Below, in pieces: positions 17,443 through 25,732 of a DNA stretch of 42,348 bases; the stretch's first letter is position 1; each line of letters opens with the position of its first letter. Origin of the DNA: Clostridia bacterium (GTDB lineage: Bacteria; Bacillota; Clostridia; TANB77; CAG-465); NCBI GenBank assembly GCA_017626395.1, contig JAGAIU010000075.1, positions 1-42,348 on the forward strand, written 5' to 3'. The position numbers and the translations under genes are program-made. The notes under the pieces are model-generated. The model had not been told where the DNA came from. It did not search any database and saw nothing but the letters and a program-made list of their open reading frames with translations.

Positions 17443-17873
17443 ATTTCCTCCCTTTTTATACTTTCAATAACTTTATTTAATAATCTCTTAAGTTCTTCTT
17501 TTTCAGAATCTTCAAGTACACTTAATAATTTATCTTCCATTTCATCTGCTTTGACTTTACCACATTCAACTATTTTTTTTCCAGAATCTGTTAACTCAAT
17601 TTTTTTATATCTTTTATCTTTGCTACTAGGTACTCTTTTAATATATTCTTTTTCTTCTAATCTATTAAGTATACCTGTAACAGTAGGATTTTTTAGATTA
17701 AATTCTCGTTCAATATCTACCTGGTTAACTTCTTTTCCTTTACGTGTGCTTACAAACACATAAACTAGTGCACCCATTTGTGATCTAGTCATATTGATTT
17801 CTGCAAGATTATTATTACTGTTCATATCCATATAGTTGCTTACCACTTTAAGCATTCTTCCTATATGATTCAT
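17436..17873 (-). CDS. MarR-family transcriptional regulator
   Basis: A 145-residue winged-helix regulator, first gene of the exporter operon. The DNA-binding part is about 55-95 (VDIEREFNLKNPTVTGILNRLEEKEYIKR followed by the wing with SKDKR). The helices at both ends would dimerise. It most likely represses its own operon at the palindrome 17889-17914, which sits over the start of transcription, and releases it on binding a drug or phenolic ligand. This is typical of MarR plus exporter pairs. Confidence 0.92.
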   Translation of the reverse strand: MNHIGRMLKVVSNYMDMNSNNNLAEINMTRSQMGALVYVFVSTRKGKEVNQVDIEREFNLKNPTVTGILNRLEEKEYIKRVPSSKDKRYKKIELTDSGKKIVECGKVKADEMEDKLLSVLEDSEKEELKRLLNKVIESIKREEIC

Positions 17874-17888
17874 TTAATCACCTCAATT

Positions 17889-17914
17889 CATAGCGTACTA
17901 TATAGCATACTATG
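17889..17914. promoter_or_regulatory. Likely MarR operator
   Basis: An imperfect 26-base palindrome running from CATAG to CTATG, centred on TATATA. It lies between the -10 box and the marR start codon, over the expected transcription start. Confidence 0.65.
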
Positions 17915-17915
17915 T

Positions 17916-17944
17916 ATTATATTCTTATCTTACTCGATAGTCAA
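17916..17944 (-). promoter_or_regulatory. Promoter of the marR-ABC operon
   Basis: Minus strand TTGACT (17944-17939), 17 bases, TATAAT (17921-17916). Confidence 0.8.
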
Positions 17945-18029
17945 TAAAAATATGATGAAAATTTTGTAAAATAATATTTTTTTGAATAAAAAAATAAGTA
18001 TTACTAACAATATTTTTAGGTGATAAAAA

Positions 18030-18455
18030 ATGAATGAAATAGAAATTTTAAAAGAAATTAGCAAAGATGCTAAAACTGGTCTAGATGGACTAAATTATAC
18101 TTTAGAAAAAGTCCAAGATAACAATCTAAAAGACTTACTTTATACAGAAAAAAATAGTTATCAAAACATCTATGACAGAACAAAAGAATTACTTGCACAA
18201 AATAACGAAGAAGTTGAAGATACTTCTCCTGTTCAAAAGGCAATGTCTTGGATGGGAATCCAACTAAACACTCTTACAGATAAAAGCAACTCACAAATTG
18301 CTGAATTATTAATTCAAGGAAATGATATGGGTGTTATTAAAGGAAGAAAACTACTTAACAACATGGAATTTGAAGATGAACAAATAAAAAATATACTTTC
18401 AGATTTTATACGTTTACAAGAAAAAAACAAGGAAGATTTAAAGAAGTATTTATAA
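18030..18455 (+). CDS. Helical-bundle protein, DUF2383-like
   Basis: A 141-residue all-helical acidic protein with an AGGTGA site before its ATG. The pattern ILKEISKDAKTGLDGLNYTLEKVQDNNLKDLL resembles the first helices of DUF2383/PA2169-type four-helix bundles, which are ferritin-like in shape. A conserved-looking WMGIQLNTLTDKS segment follows, then a long C-terminal helix. No metal ligands of true ferritins are obvious. Function unknown; family placement is tentative. It is divergent from marR, with a hairpin terminator at 18528-18562. Confidence 0.65.
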   Translation: MNEIEILKEISKDAKTGLDGLNYTLEKVQDNNLKDLLYTEKNSYQNIYDRTKELLAQNNEEVEDTSPVQKAMSWMGIQLNTLTDKSNSQIAELLIQGNDMGVIKGRKLLNNMEFEDEQIKNILSDFIRLQEKNKEDLKKYL

Positions 18456-18498
18456 TTTTTTTATTCTTAACATAATATTATAACAATATAAAAATTCT

Positions 18499-18520
18499 GT
18501 TGAAATATTGTTGAAATATT
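18499..18520. repeat. Short direct repeat before the Fic gene
   Basis: GTTGAAATATT occurs twice in a row (18499-18509 and 18510-18520). Meaning unknown. Confidence 0.5.
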
Positions 18521-18527
18521 GTAAACT

Positions 18528-18562
18528 AAAATGGTTAAAAGGCTAGTATTTTTAGCCATTTT
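18528..18562 (+). terminator. Hairpin terminator between the helical-bundle gene and Fic
   Basis: AAAATGGTTAAAA (18528-18540) pairs with TTTTAGCCATTTT (18550-18562) with one G-U pair. It would form one arm of any longer Fic reading frame beginning at 18531, which argues for the later start. Confidence 0.65.
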
Positions 18563-18600
18563 ATGGTATAATATAATAGTGTTAAGAAAGGAAATTTATA

Positions 18601-19340
18601 TGACTAACATATTAAATATTTTAAAAGAACAAAAAGATTCTAAATTAAAAGGAAATCTTTATCATATTACTCAAATTTTATTTGCATATAATACAAATCA
18701 TATAGAAGGTAGTACTTTAACAGAAGAACAAACAAGATACATATATGAAACTAATACTTTAATAACAGATACTTCTAATTTAACTACTAATATTGATGAT
18801 ATAATAGAAACTTCTAATCATTTTAAGCTAGTAGACTACATGCTAGATAATGCTAATAATGTTTTAACTGAAGATTTAATTAAAAAATTTCATAAAATAT
18901 TAAAAACTGGTACTAGTTATGAAAGATTATCTTGGTTTAATATAGGTGAATACAAAAAATTAACTAATGAAGTAAATGGAAATGTTACTTCTAAACCAGA
19001 AGATGTTGAAAAAGATATGAAAGCATTACTAAAATGGTATAATTCTATTGAAAATGTAAAACTAGAAGATATTATAAAATTCCACTCTCAATTTGAAAAG
19101 ATTCATCCATTTCAAGACGGAAATGGAAGAGTTGGTCGTATTATAATGTTTAAAGAATGTTTAAGAAATAATATAGTTCCATTTATTATTTTAGATAAAG
19201 ATAAATTATTTTATTATAGAGGATTAAATGAATATCAAAATAACAGAGAAAAAGGTTACTTAATAGATACATGCTTAAACGCTCAAGATCAATACAAACT
19301 TTTAATTACAAAATATTTAAATGTACAATTTGAAGAATAA
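18601..19340 (+). CDS. Fic-domain protein (AMPylase-like)
   Basis: A 246-residue Fic/DOC protein. The active-site loop HPFQDGNGRVGR is at about 169-180 and fully matches the HPFx(D/E)GNGRxxR consensus, so transfer of AMP from ATP to a protein hydroxyl is expected. A Thr-x-x-x-Glu-Gly motif (TNHIEG, about 33-38) fits the inhibitory helix that keeps such enzymes off until needed. The start ATG 18601 has AAAGGAAA upstream; a TATAAT (18567-18572) is a likely -10 box, with no clear -35. It is a stand-alone gene with no separate antitoxin, as expected when inhibition is built in. Target unknown. Confidence 0.88.
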
Positions 19341-19379
19341 AAAAATAACAGATAAGTGAAATACTTATCTGTTATTTTT
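19341..19379. terminator. Bidirectional terminator between Fic and tex
   Basis: A perfect 17-base stem (19341-19357 with 19363-19379) with A- and T-runs at its ends. Confidence 0.9.
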
Positions 19380-19380
19380 T

Positions 19381-21543
19381 CTAATCTACATTACTTGGAT
19401 CTATTAAACTTAAATTAACTTTTTGACGTTCTAAATCCACTTTATCCACATAGCAAGTTACTATATCTCCTACACTTACTACATCTAATGGATGTTTTAT
19501 ATACTCTTTTGTTAATTTAGAAATATGAGCAAGTCCATCATCATGAAGACCTATATCTATAAATGCTCCAAAATCTACAACATTTCTTACTGTTCCTTCA
19601 AGTTTCATTCCAACAGTTAGATCTTCTATTCTTAGTATATCGCTCTTTAATAACGGCTTTGTAAAGTCATCTCTAAAGTCTCTATTTGGCTGTTTAAGAC
19701 ATTTTATTATATCTTCTAGAGTAAAGTTATCTATACCATTTTCAGAAGCATATTTTTCTAAATTTAAAGCATCTAGTTTTTTATTTAACTCTTCTGTTCC
19801 TATATCTTCTACTGTCATACCAATATTTTCAATTAGTTTAATTGTAGCATCATAACTTTCAGGATGTATAGGTGTTTTATCTAACAAATTTTTACCATCT
19901 ATTACTCTCATAAATCCGATAGATTGCTCATATGCTTTTGCAGATAAAACTTTCTTTTTAACAAGTTCTTCTCTTGATTGTATTTTTCCATTTTCTTCTC
20001 TGTATTTAACAATTTTATCTATATTAGTTTTGGTTAAACCAGATATATATTTAAGTATAGAAGGACTAGCAGTATTAACATTTACACCAACTAAGTTAAC
20101 AGCTTTACTTACAACAAAATCTAATGATTCGTTTAGTCTTTTTTGGTTAACATCGTGTTGATATTGTCCAACACCTATACTCTTAGGATCGATTTTTACA
20201 AGTTCACTTAAGGAATCTTGTAGTCTTCTACCTATACTTATAGCACTTCTTTCTTCAACATGTAAATCCGGGAATTCAGAAATTGCAAGTTTAGATGCAG
20301 AATATACAGATGCACCTGCTTCAGATACAATAATATATTCTACTTTTTTCTCTTTATATTCCTTACATACTTCAGATACTAACTTCTCACTTTCACGTGA
20401 TGCAGTTCCATTACCTACTGCAATTATATCTACATTAAATACTTTAATTAATTGCTTAATTATTGTTTTAGCTTCTACCCATTTATTATGTGGTTCGTGT
20501 GGATAGATCTTGCTAATATTTAATACACGAGATGTAGGATCAATAACTGCAAGTTTACAACCAGTTCTAAAAGCAGGGTCAAAACCTAAAACAACTTTAT
20601 CTTTCATAGGTGGTGTAAGTAATAATTTTTCTAAATTCTTACCAAATACACCTATTGCCCCTTCTTCTGCTTCTTCTTTTAAATCTGCACGTATTTCACG
20701 TTCAATTGAAGGAAATATTAGTCTCTTATATGCATCTACAATAGCATCTTTTACTATATCTACAACTGGACTTTCTTTTTTCTTGATTATCTTCTTTTCT
20801 AAGAAGTTCATTATATGTTCTGTATCTATTTCAATACTAACTGTTAATACATTTTCTTTTTCTCCACGATTAATAGCAAGTATTCTGTGAGATTTAGCAA
20901 ATTTAATCTTTTCAGAATAATCATAATACATCTTATATACTTGTCCTTCATCTTCAGCTTTTTTCTTTATTTTAGATGTAATAGTTCCAAAATTAAATAT
21001 ATTATTTCTTATATATTTTCTATATGCAGCATTATCTGATATCCATTCAGCTATTATATATTTAGCACCCTGAATAGCATCTTCCACAGTTAAAACTTTA
21101 TCTGTTATATATCCGCTTGCCGCTTCACTTATATCTATTTTAACAGGAAAAGACATTATAATTTTAGCTAATGGTTCTAATCCTAAAGCAATTGCTTCTG
21201 TAGCTTTTGTTTTCTTTTTCTCTTTATATGGACGATATAAATCTTCAACTTCAACAAGTTTTACACATTTCATAATTTCAGCTTTTAATTCATCATTCAT
21301 CATACCTTTTTCTTCTATTAAACGAATAACATCTTCTTTTCTTTTTAATAGATTAACTTGGTATTCGTATACTTCATTTATCTTTCTAATTTGTTCTTCA
21401 TCTAATGCACCAGTTGCTTCTTTTCTATAACGAGCAATAAATGGTACAGTGTTTCCATCTTCTAATAATTTTAGTACGTTTTCTACTTGAGATGATTTTA
21501 CATTTAGCTCAAGTGCTATTTCATTTACTATATCTTGATTCAT
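19381..21543 (-). CDS. tex: Tex-like S1 RNA-binding protein
   Basis: A 720-residue Tex protein. The N-terminal VPFIARYRKEATGALDEE (about 33-50) is the family hallmark. Then come the YqgF/RNase H-like domain (VLGFDPAFRTGCKLAVID, near 320), the helix-hairpin-helix region (VNVNTASPSILKYISGL, near 485) and a C-terminal S1 domain (about 640-715, VGMKLEGTVRNVVDFGAFIDIG). Tex binds nucleic acids and affects transcription or translation of particular genes; its exact role is unsettled. Length is normal. Single gene with AAAAGGAG before the start. Confidence 0.97.
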   Translation of the reverse strand: MNQDIVNEIALELNVKSSQVENVLKLLEDGNTVPFIARYRKEATGALDEEQIRKINEVYEYQVNLLKRKEDVIRLIEEKGMMNDELKAEIMKCVKLVEVEDLYRPYKEKKKTKATEAIALGLEPLAKIIMSFPVKIDISEAASGYITDKVLTVEDAIQGAKYIIAEWISDNAAYRKYIRNNIFNFGTITSKIKKKAEDEGQVYKMYYDYSEKIKFAKSHRILAINRGEKENVLTVSIEIDTEHIMNFLEKKIIKKKESPVVDIVKDAIVDAYKRLIFPSIEREIRADLKEEAEEGAIGVFGKNLEKLLLTPPMKDKVVLGFDPAFRTGCKLAVIDPTSRVLNISKIYPHEPHNKWVEAKTIIKQLIKVFNVDIIAVGNGTASRESEKLVSEVCKEYKEKKVEYIIVSEAGASVYSASKLAISEFPDLHVEERSAISIGRRLQDSLSELVKIDPKSIGVGQYQHDVNQKRLNESLDFVVSKAVNLVGVNVNTASPSILKYISGLTKTNIDKIVKYREENGKIQSREELVKKKVLSAKAYEQSIGFMRVIDGKNLLDKTPIHPESYDATIKLIENIGMTVEDIGTEELNKKLDALNLEKYASENGIDNFTLEDIIKCLKQPNRDFRDDFTKPLLKSDILRIEDLTVGMKLEGTVRNVVDFGAFIDIGLHDDGLAHISKLTKEYIKHPLDVVSVGDIVTCYVDKVDLERQKVNLSLIDPSNVD

Positions 21544-21671
21544 ATATTTCTACTCCTTTTACCAATGGTATTATATCATAAAAAGAATAGAAATACACTA
21601 GGAAATTTATATTAAAAACGACATATATTTTTTCCTAAATTCTCTAGTTTTAGAACATATTTCTAAAAGCA

Positions 21672-21700
21672 TTGTTGTATAAAAAAATAAATGCTATACT
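21672..21700 (+). promoter_or_regulatory. Promoter of the small hydrophobic peptide gene
   Basis: TTGTTG (21672-21677), 17 bases, TATACT (21695-21700). The transcript would begin near 21707. Confidence 0.6.
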
Positions 21701-21738
21701 CTTTTAGCTTTCTTTTGAAGCAGAAAGGAGGTATAGCA

Positions 21739-21828
21739 ATGTTAAATACTTTAACCAATCTAATTTTTGCAATATATTGTCTATTAACTATTTTATTTGA
21801 AATAGTTAAATATATACGTAAAGATTAG
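21739..21828 (+). CDS. 29-residue hydrophobic peptide, candidate type I toxin
   Basis: ATG 21739-21741 follows AAAGGAGGT (21724-21732). The peptide is MLNTLTNLIFAIYCLLTILF followed by EIVKYIRKD: one membrane helix and a charged, Lys/Arg-containing tail, as in type I toxins of Bacillota. It has its own promoter and terminator and is faced by a strong antisense promoter (21981-22009). I recognise the architecture, not a named family. Confidence 0.7.
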   Translation: MLNTLTNLIFAIYCLLTILFEIVKYIRKD

Positions 21829-21829
21829 A

Positions 21830-21865
21830 AAAAAGTAGTCCATGCCCACCATGGACTACTTTTTA
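21830..21865. terminator. Terminator hairpin 1 with CCCAC loop
   Basis: A perfect 15-base stem (21830-21844 with 21850-21864) around CCCAC. It starts two bases after the peptide's stop codon. T-runs exist in both directions, so it can end the peptide mRNA and the antisense RNA. Confidence 0.85.
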
Positions 21866-21974
21866 TTCTTAAAAAGAGAGATAGATGCCCACCATCTATC
21901 TCTTGTTAAATACTATAACCATTTTCTGGGTGAGAAGGAGTTCTTTTCACCATTGTGTAGTAACGAATCACTAC
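21865..21974 (-). ncRNA. Candidate antisense (antitoxin) RNA
   Basis: The minus strand has a promoter at 22009-21981, a predicted start near 21974 and no ORF with a ribosome binding site. It folds into hairpins: GTGTAGT/ACTACAC (21954-21975 region), a GGTGA/TCACC stem, then GAGATAGATG/CATCTATCTC with the loop GTGGG and a T-run. It may end there (about 21870) or run on through hairpin 1 (about 21829), where it would be fully complementary to the peptide mRNA's 3' end. Confidence 0.6.
21874..21904. terminator. Terminator hairpin 2 with the same CCCAC loop
   Basis: GAGATAGATG (21878-21887) pairs with CATCTATCTC (21893-21902) around CCCAC. A-runs at 21870-21875 make it a terminator for the minus strand. 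Its loop and closing bases (TGCCCACCA) match hairpin 1 although the stems differ. Confidence 0.7.
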
Positions 21975-21980
21975 ACTTAA

Positions 21981-22009
21981 ATTATACCATTTACTAAGTA
22001 TAAAGTCAA
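21981..22009 (-). promoter_or_regulatory. Antisense promoter
   Basis: Minus strand TTGACT (22009-22004), 17 bases, TATAAT (21986-21981). It is stronger on paper than the peptide's promoter and has no protein gene behind it. Confidence 0.8.
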
Positions 22010-22068
22010 TTATAATTCATATTCAAATATCCACAGATTTTATTATATTAATATTCTAAAAATAGTAT

Positions 22069-22104
22069 AAAAAAGACATCCCGTGGTATTACCACGGGAT
22101 ATCT
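22069..22104 (-). terminator. Terminator of the GH13 gene
   Basis: ATCCCGTGGT (22078-22087) pairs perfectly with ACCACGGGAT (22091-22100); the A-run at 22069-22074 gives the U-tract. The stem is much richer in GC than others here, like the gene it follows. Confidence 0.85.
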
Positions 22105-22121
22105 AAAGACAAAACTTATCC

Positions 22122-23981
22122 TTACTTCAAAATAATAGAGCTTCTAGGTGTGAGTTTTTTAACCTTAGGACTTTCGTCCGTAGAATAAAGCACAGTGTCA
22201 GCTTTAATAAACCCAAGGTCGATAGGCTCATCTGAAAGGTTAACTCCAACAAAAAGACTTTCATTCCTTGTTAAAGCCTCACGTGCAAAAACGCAAGCAC
22301 CTTTGTTAAATACCAAAGGTAAGAAATTGGCATCCTTAAGGAACGGATTATCTTGTCTAATTTTTCCCAGTCGCTGGAAGAACTTAACAAGATCTTGATC
22401 TTCACGTCCCCAAGGATAGGTCTTACGGTTATGCGGATCACGGAAACCATATACTCCCGCTTCATCACCATAGTACAAACAAGGGTTACCAGGTAAGAAA
22501 TACTGAATAGTTGCAAGCAGCTTAAACAATTCTTTTCCTTTAAGGTAAGACTCAGGGTCAAGATAATCGTTTTGTGCTTGCCAGTACCTATCTCTTCCAC
22601 CTGCCGCACCTTTTACAAGGCGAGTAATAGCTCTTTCGATGTCATGTCCAGAGACAATGTTCATCATTGCATCAAGATTGTCCTTAGGATAATTCTCGAT
22701 GGTACGGATAATGGTGTCAAGCAAATCCACAGCGTTCCTTGTTTCAAAGAACTGGAAAAGAGCATCTTTGTACACATAGTTCATAGCACTGTCCAAAGTA
22801 TTGTCTGTGAAATAACGCTTTCTCTCACCATAGGCCTGTTTGGTAGATACATCTTCCCAAACTTCACCAATTACAGAAGGCTGAGAATCGAAAACAACCT
22901 CACCTTTAATGACTCTAGAAAGTACATAAATCATGTGGTTCGTAAGCTCATCCACAACGTCGAATCTGAAACCAGAAGCACCAAGGCCGATCCACTTTCT
23001 CATTACTTCACACATAAACTCCAAAGCTTCCTGAGACTGCTTGTTAAGTTTAGGTAAAGTATCATGTCCCCACCAAGATTCATATCCAGTAGGATAGTTG
23101 AAGAAACAGAACCAGTCACGATATTTGCTATCAGGACTGTTATATGCACCAATCGTTGCATAACGTTTCTCTTTGTTAAAGTAGATACTATCAGAACCAG
23201 TATGGTTGAATACACCATCAAGGATAATTCTAATGCCTCTTGCATTAGCTTCTTCGCAAAGCTCTTTGAAATCTTCTTCTTTACCAAGTAAAGGATCGAT
23301 TTTCATATAGTTTGCAGTGTTGTATCTGTGGTTAGAATGTGCCTCAAAGATAGGATTCAAATAGATAATAGTTACACCCAAAGACTGAATGTAATCTAAT
23401 TTTTGTGTGATACCCTTAAGGTCTCCACCGAAATAGTCATCATTTAAGATAAGACCATTTTCATTCGGTAAGTAGTTCGGATTTTCGTACCAATCGGAAT
23501 GAATGAATCTGTCACTTGGAACGTCTTGCTTAGCTTCACCAGAGTTATAAAATCTGTCTGGGAAAATCTGGTAGAAAGTAGCACCTTTCATAAAGTCAGG
23601 TACTGAAATATCCTTAGTAAATGCGGTAAGCTGAAAACACTCATCTTCGCGTCCACCAAAGATACCTTTGGAAAGTTTTCCTCTCCTAATTTCCTCATAT
23701 TTTCCGTTAAGGAACATAGAGAAATAGTAGTAGTAAACATCTGCTGTTTCGGGAACAAACTGGCAAGAATAGTAATTGTTGTTGTACGAGTAGTCTGTAA
23801 GTTCAAGGTCAATTTCTTGTCTTTCATCCCATCTATCTATTCTAAAGATAATGAGTTTGGGTGATTCGACTTTGCTGACCTTGTCCAGTCTGATGCTAAA
23901 CTTTACTTCTGAACCTTCTTGCGCTGGCCCAATTGGACTCTTGCATTTGCGGTCCATGCTGCAATAGATTTCATTAATCAT
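22122..23981 (-). CDS. GH13 glycoside hydrolase (neopullulanase/alpha-glucosidase type)
   Basis: A 619-residue alpha-amylase-family enzyme, intracellular because it has no signal peptide. An N-terminal beta domain (about 1-120) precedes the barrel. Conserved regions: DGVFNH, GFRFDVVDE with the nucleophile Asp near 341, VIGEVWED with the acid Glu near 374, and SGHDIER with the third Asp near 446 (Gly where Asn is usual before HD). FYQIFPDRF and DYFGGDLKGI are typical of neopullulanase/cyclomaltodextrinase-like members. It probably hydrolyses maltodextrins. GC is about 43% in a sampled line, far above its surroundings, so it looks transferred. AGGAGGAAAG precedes the start. Confidence 0.92.
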   Translation of the reverse strand: MINEIYCSMDRKCKSPIGPAQEGSEVKFSIRLDKVSKVESPKLIIFRIDRWDERQEIDLELTDYSYNNNYYSCQFVPETADVYYYYFSMFLNGKYEEIRRGKLSKGIFGGREDECFQLTAFTKDISVPDFMKGATFYQIFPDRFYNSGEAKQDVPSDRFIHSDWYENPNYLPNENGLILNDDYFGGDLKGITQKLDYIQSLGVTIIYLNPIFEAHSNHRYNTANYMKIDPLLGKEEDFKELCEEANARGIRIILDGVFNHTGSDSIYFNKEKRYATIGAYNSPDSKYRDWFCFFNYPTGYESWWGHDTLPKLNKQSQEALEFMCEVMRKWIGLGASGFRFDVVDELTNHMIYVLSRVIKGEVVFDSQPSVIGEVWEDVSTKQAYGERKRYFTDNTLDSAMNYVYKDALFQFFETRNAVDLLDTIIRTIENYPKDNLDAMMNIVSGHDIERAITRLVKGAAGGRDRYWQAQNDYLDPESYLKGKELFKLLATIQYFLPGNPCLYYGDEAGVYGFRDPHNRKTYPWGREDQDLVKFFQRLGKIRQDNPFLKDANFLPLVFNKGACVFAREALTRNESLFVGVNLSDEPIDLGFIKADTVLYSTDESPKVKKLTPRSSIILK

Positions 23982-24044
23982 CTTTCTTTCCTCCTAACTA
24001 AAAAATTATTTTTGAGTTATATCAAACAATGCTGATACCCCTAG

Positions 24045-24073
24045 AATTTACCATACTCGATACAATAAGTCAA
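24045..24073 (-). promoter_or_regulatory. Promoter of the GH13 gene
   Basis: Minus strand TTGACT (24073-24068), 17 bases, TAAATT (24050-24045). Confidence 0.65.
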
Positions 24074-24211
24074 CAAAAATCGACTTAACATTATTTAATA
24101 ATTTTTTTGTTTTTTATAGTATTCCTTCAAAAAAGTCCGGTTTTGTATAATTATTATCTCCCATAGCTGTAATATTTACATACAGAATAAAATTTTGTAC
24201 ATAATAAAAAT

Positions 24212-25723
24212 ATGAAATACAGTTTAACTTCAATATGGGATGATAGTATAACTAATTATCCACACTTTAAACAATTAAATAATAATATAACTACAGATGT
24301 ATGTATTATAGGTGGCGGAATTACAGGTATTAGCACAGGATATTATTTAAACAAAAATAATATAAATTTTGTAATACTCGAAAGAAATAAAATATGTGAG
24401 AGTACAACTAAATTTTCCACTGCTAAAATTACTAGTCAACACGATTTAATTTACTCAGAAATAATTAAAAAGTATGGTATTAAAAAAGCTAAATTATATT
24501 TAGAAGCAAATAATGAAGCTATAAAAAATATTAAAAATATAATTCAAGAAGAAAATATAGATTGTGATTTTGAAATACAAGATTCATATGTTTTTACACA
24601 AGATTTAAATTTACAACAAAATATACTTAATGAATATAAAACTCTTTCAAAATTGGATTTTAAAGACGTTGAATTATTAAACAGAGTAACTTTACCACTT
24701 GATACTAAATATGCCATTAAATTTAAAAATCAAGCGAAATTTAACCCTAAAAAATATACATTAGCTTTAGCAAACATAATTAAGGATAATATATATGAAA
24801 ATTCACATGTAACTAGAATAGATAAAAAGAAAAATAAAATATATGTACATACCCAAAATGGTGTTGTTACTTGTAATAAAGTAGTTCTTACTACCCACTA
24901 CCCCATTAAAGATGTTCCAGGTTTCTATTTTACAAAAATGTATCAAGATACATCATATATGATAGCAGTAGATATTCAGAATAATACTTTAGATGGAATG
25001 TATATATCTTTAGAAGAACCTACTATTTCTCTTAGAACAATGACGTTAAAAAATAATAATACTAATGTATTACTAGTAGGCGGAAATGGTATAAAAACTG
25101 GTGATGTACTAGATGAAAATAAATATATATTCTTAGAGAAAATAGCAAAGCAGATGTATCCAGATTGTAAAGTTATAAAAAAATGGAATACTCAAGATTG
25201 TATAACTTTAGATAAAATACCATACATAGGTAAATTTTCAATTTTTTATCCTAATATGTATGTTGCCACAGGATATAATAAATGGGGTATTACAACTTCT
25301 AATATTGCAGCAAATATTATAACAGACAATATATTAAACAAACATAATAAATATGAAGAAGTATTTAGAGCTACTAGACTATATCCATTAAGAAATATCA
25401 AACAATTATCTCTTAATGTACTTCAAGTTATTCAATCTTTAATTATAAATAAATTTAAAATAAAGAAAGATACAATAGATAACATTCACCTAAATACTGG
25501 AAAAATAATAAAAGAAAATAATGTTAATATTGGAATATATAAAGATGAAAACGGAAGGATATATAAAATAAATCCATATTGTAGCCATTTAAAATGCTTG
25601 TTAACATTTAATTCTCAAGATAAAACTTGGGATTGTCCTTGCCATGGTTCTAGATTTGATATATATGGTAATCTTATATATGGACCTGCTAATGAAAATA
25701 TAACAGAAGAGTCAAAAAACTGA
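24212..25723 (+). CDS. FAD-dependent oxidoreductase with C-terminal Rieske domain
   Basis: A 503-residue fusion. The N-terminal DAO-type domain has the dinucleotide motif CIIGGGITGISTGYYL (about 31-46) and the later conserved CITLDKIPYIG and VATGYNKWGITTS near 330-365. The C-terminal Rieske domain binds a 2Fe-2S cluster through CSHLKC (about 456-461) and CPCHGSRFD (about 475-483). This is the YhfW-like glycine-oxidase/Rieske architecture of Bacillota; substrate unknown. No clear ribosome binding site precedes the ATG. Its TGA stop lies inside a terminator hairpin. Confidence 0.9.
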   Translation: MKYSLTSIWDDSITNYPHFKQLNNNITTDVCIIGGGITGISTGYYLNKNNINFVILERNKICESTTKFSTAKITSQHDLIYSEIIKKYGIKKAKLYLEANNEAIKNIKNIIQEENIDCDFEIQDSYVFTQDLNLQQNILNEYKTLSKLDFKDVELLNRVTLPLDTKYAIKFKNQAKFNPKKYTLALANIIKDNIYENSHVTRIDKKKNKIYVHTQNGVVTCNKVVLTTHYPIKDVPGFYFTKMYQDTSYMIAVDIQNNTLDGMYISLEEPTISLRTMTLKNNNTNVLLVGGNGIKTGDVLDENKYIFLEKIAKQMYPDCKVIKKWNTQDCITLDKIPYIGKFSIFYPNMYVATGYNKWGITTSNIAANIITDNILNKHNKYEEVFRATRLYPLRNIKQLSLNVLQVIQSLIINKFKIKKDTIDNIHLNTGKIIKENNVNIGIYKDENGRIYKINPYCSHLKCLLTFNSQDKTWDCPCHGSRFDIYGNLIYGPANENITEESKN

Positions 25724-25730
25724 CTCTTCT
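25705..25730. terminator. Bidirectional terminator
   Basis: AGAAGAGTCA (25705-25714) pairs with TGACTCTTCT (25721-25730), including the stop codon of the oxidoreductase and facing the COG2865-type gene. Confidence 0.8.
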
Positions 25731-25732
25731 TA

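Noticed and set aside
18531..18600. Longer Fic protein starting at ATG 18531
   Set aside because: That stretch forms a terminator hairpin and a -10 box, and the ATG at 18601 has a good ribosome binding site.
22572..23057. 161-codon frame on the plus strand inside the GH13 gene
   Set aside because: It is antisense to a gene with intact catalytic motifs and has no ribosome binding site; similar antisense frames in other genes were dropped for the same reason.
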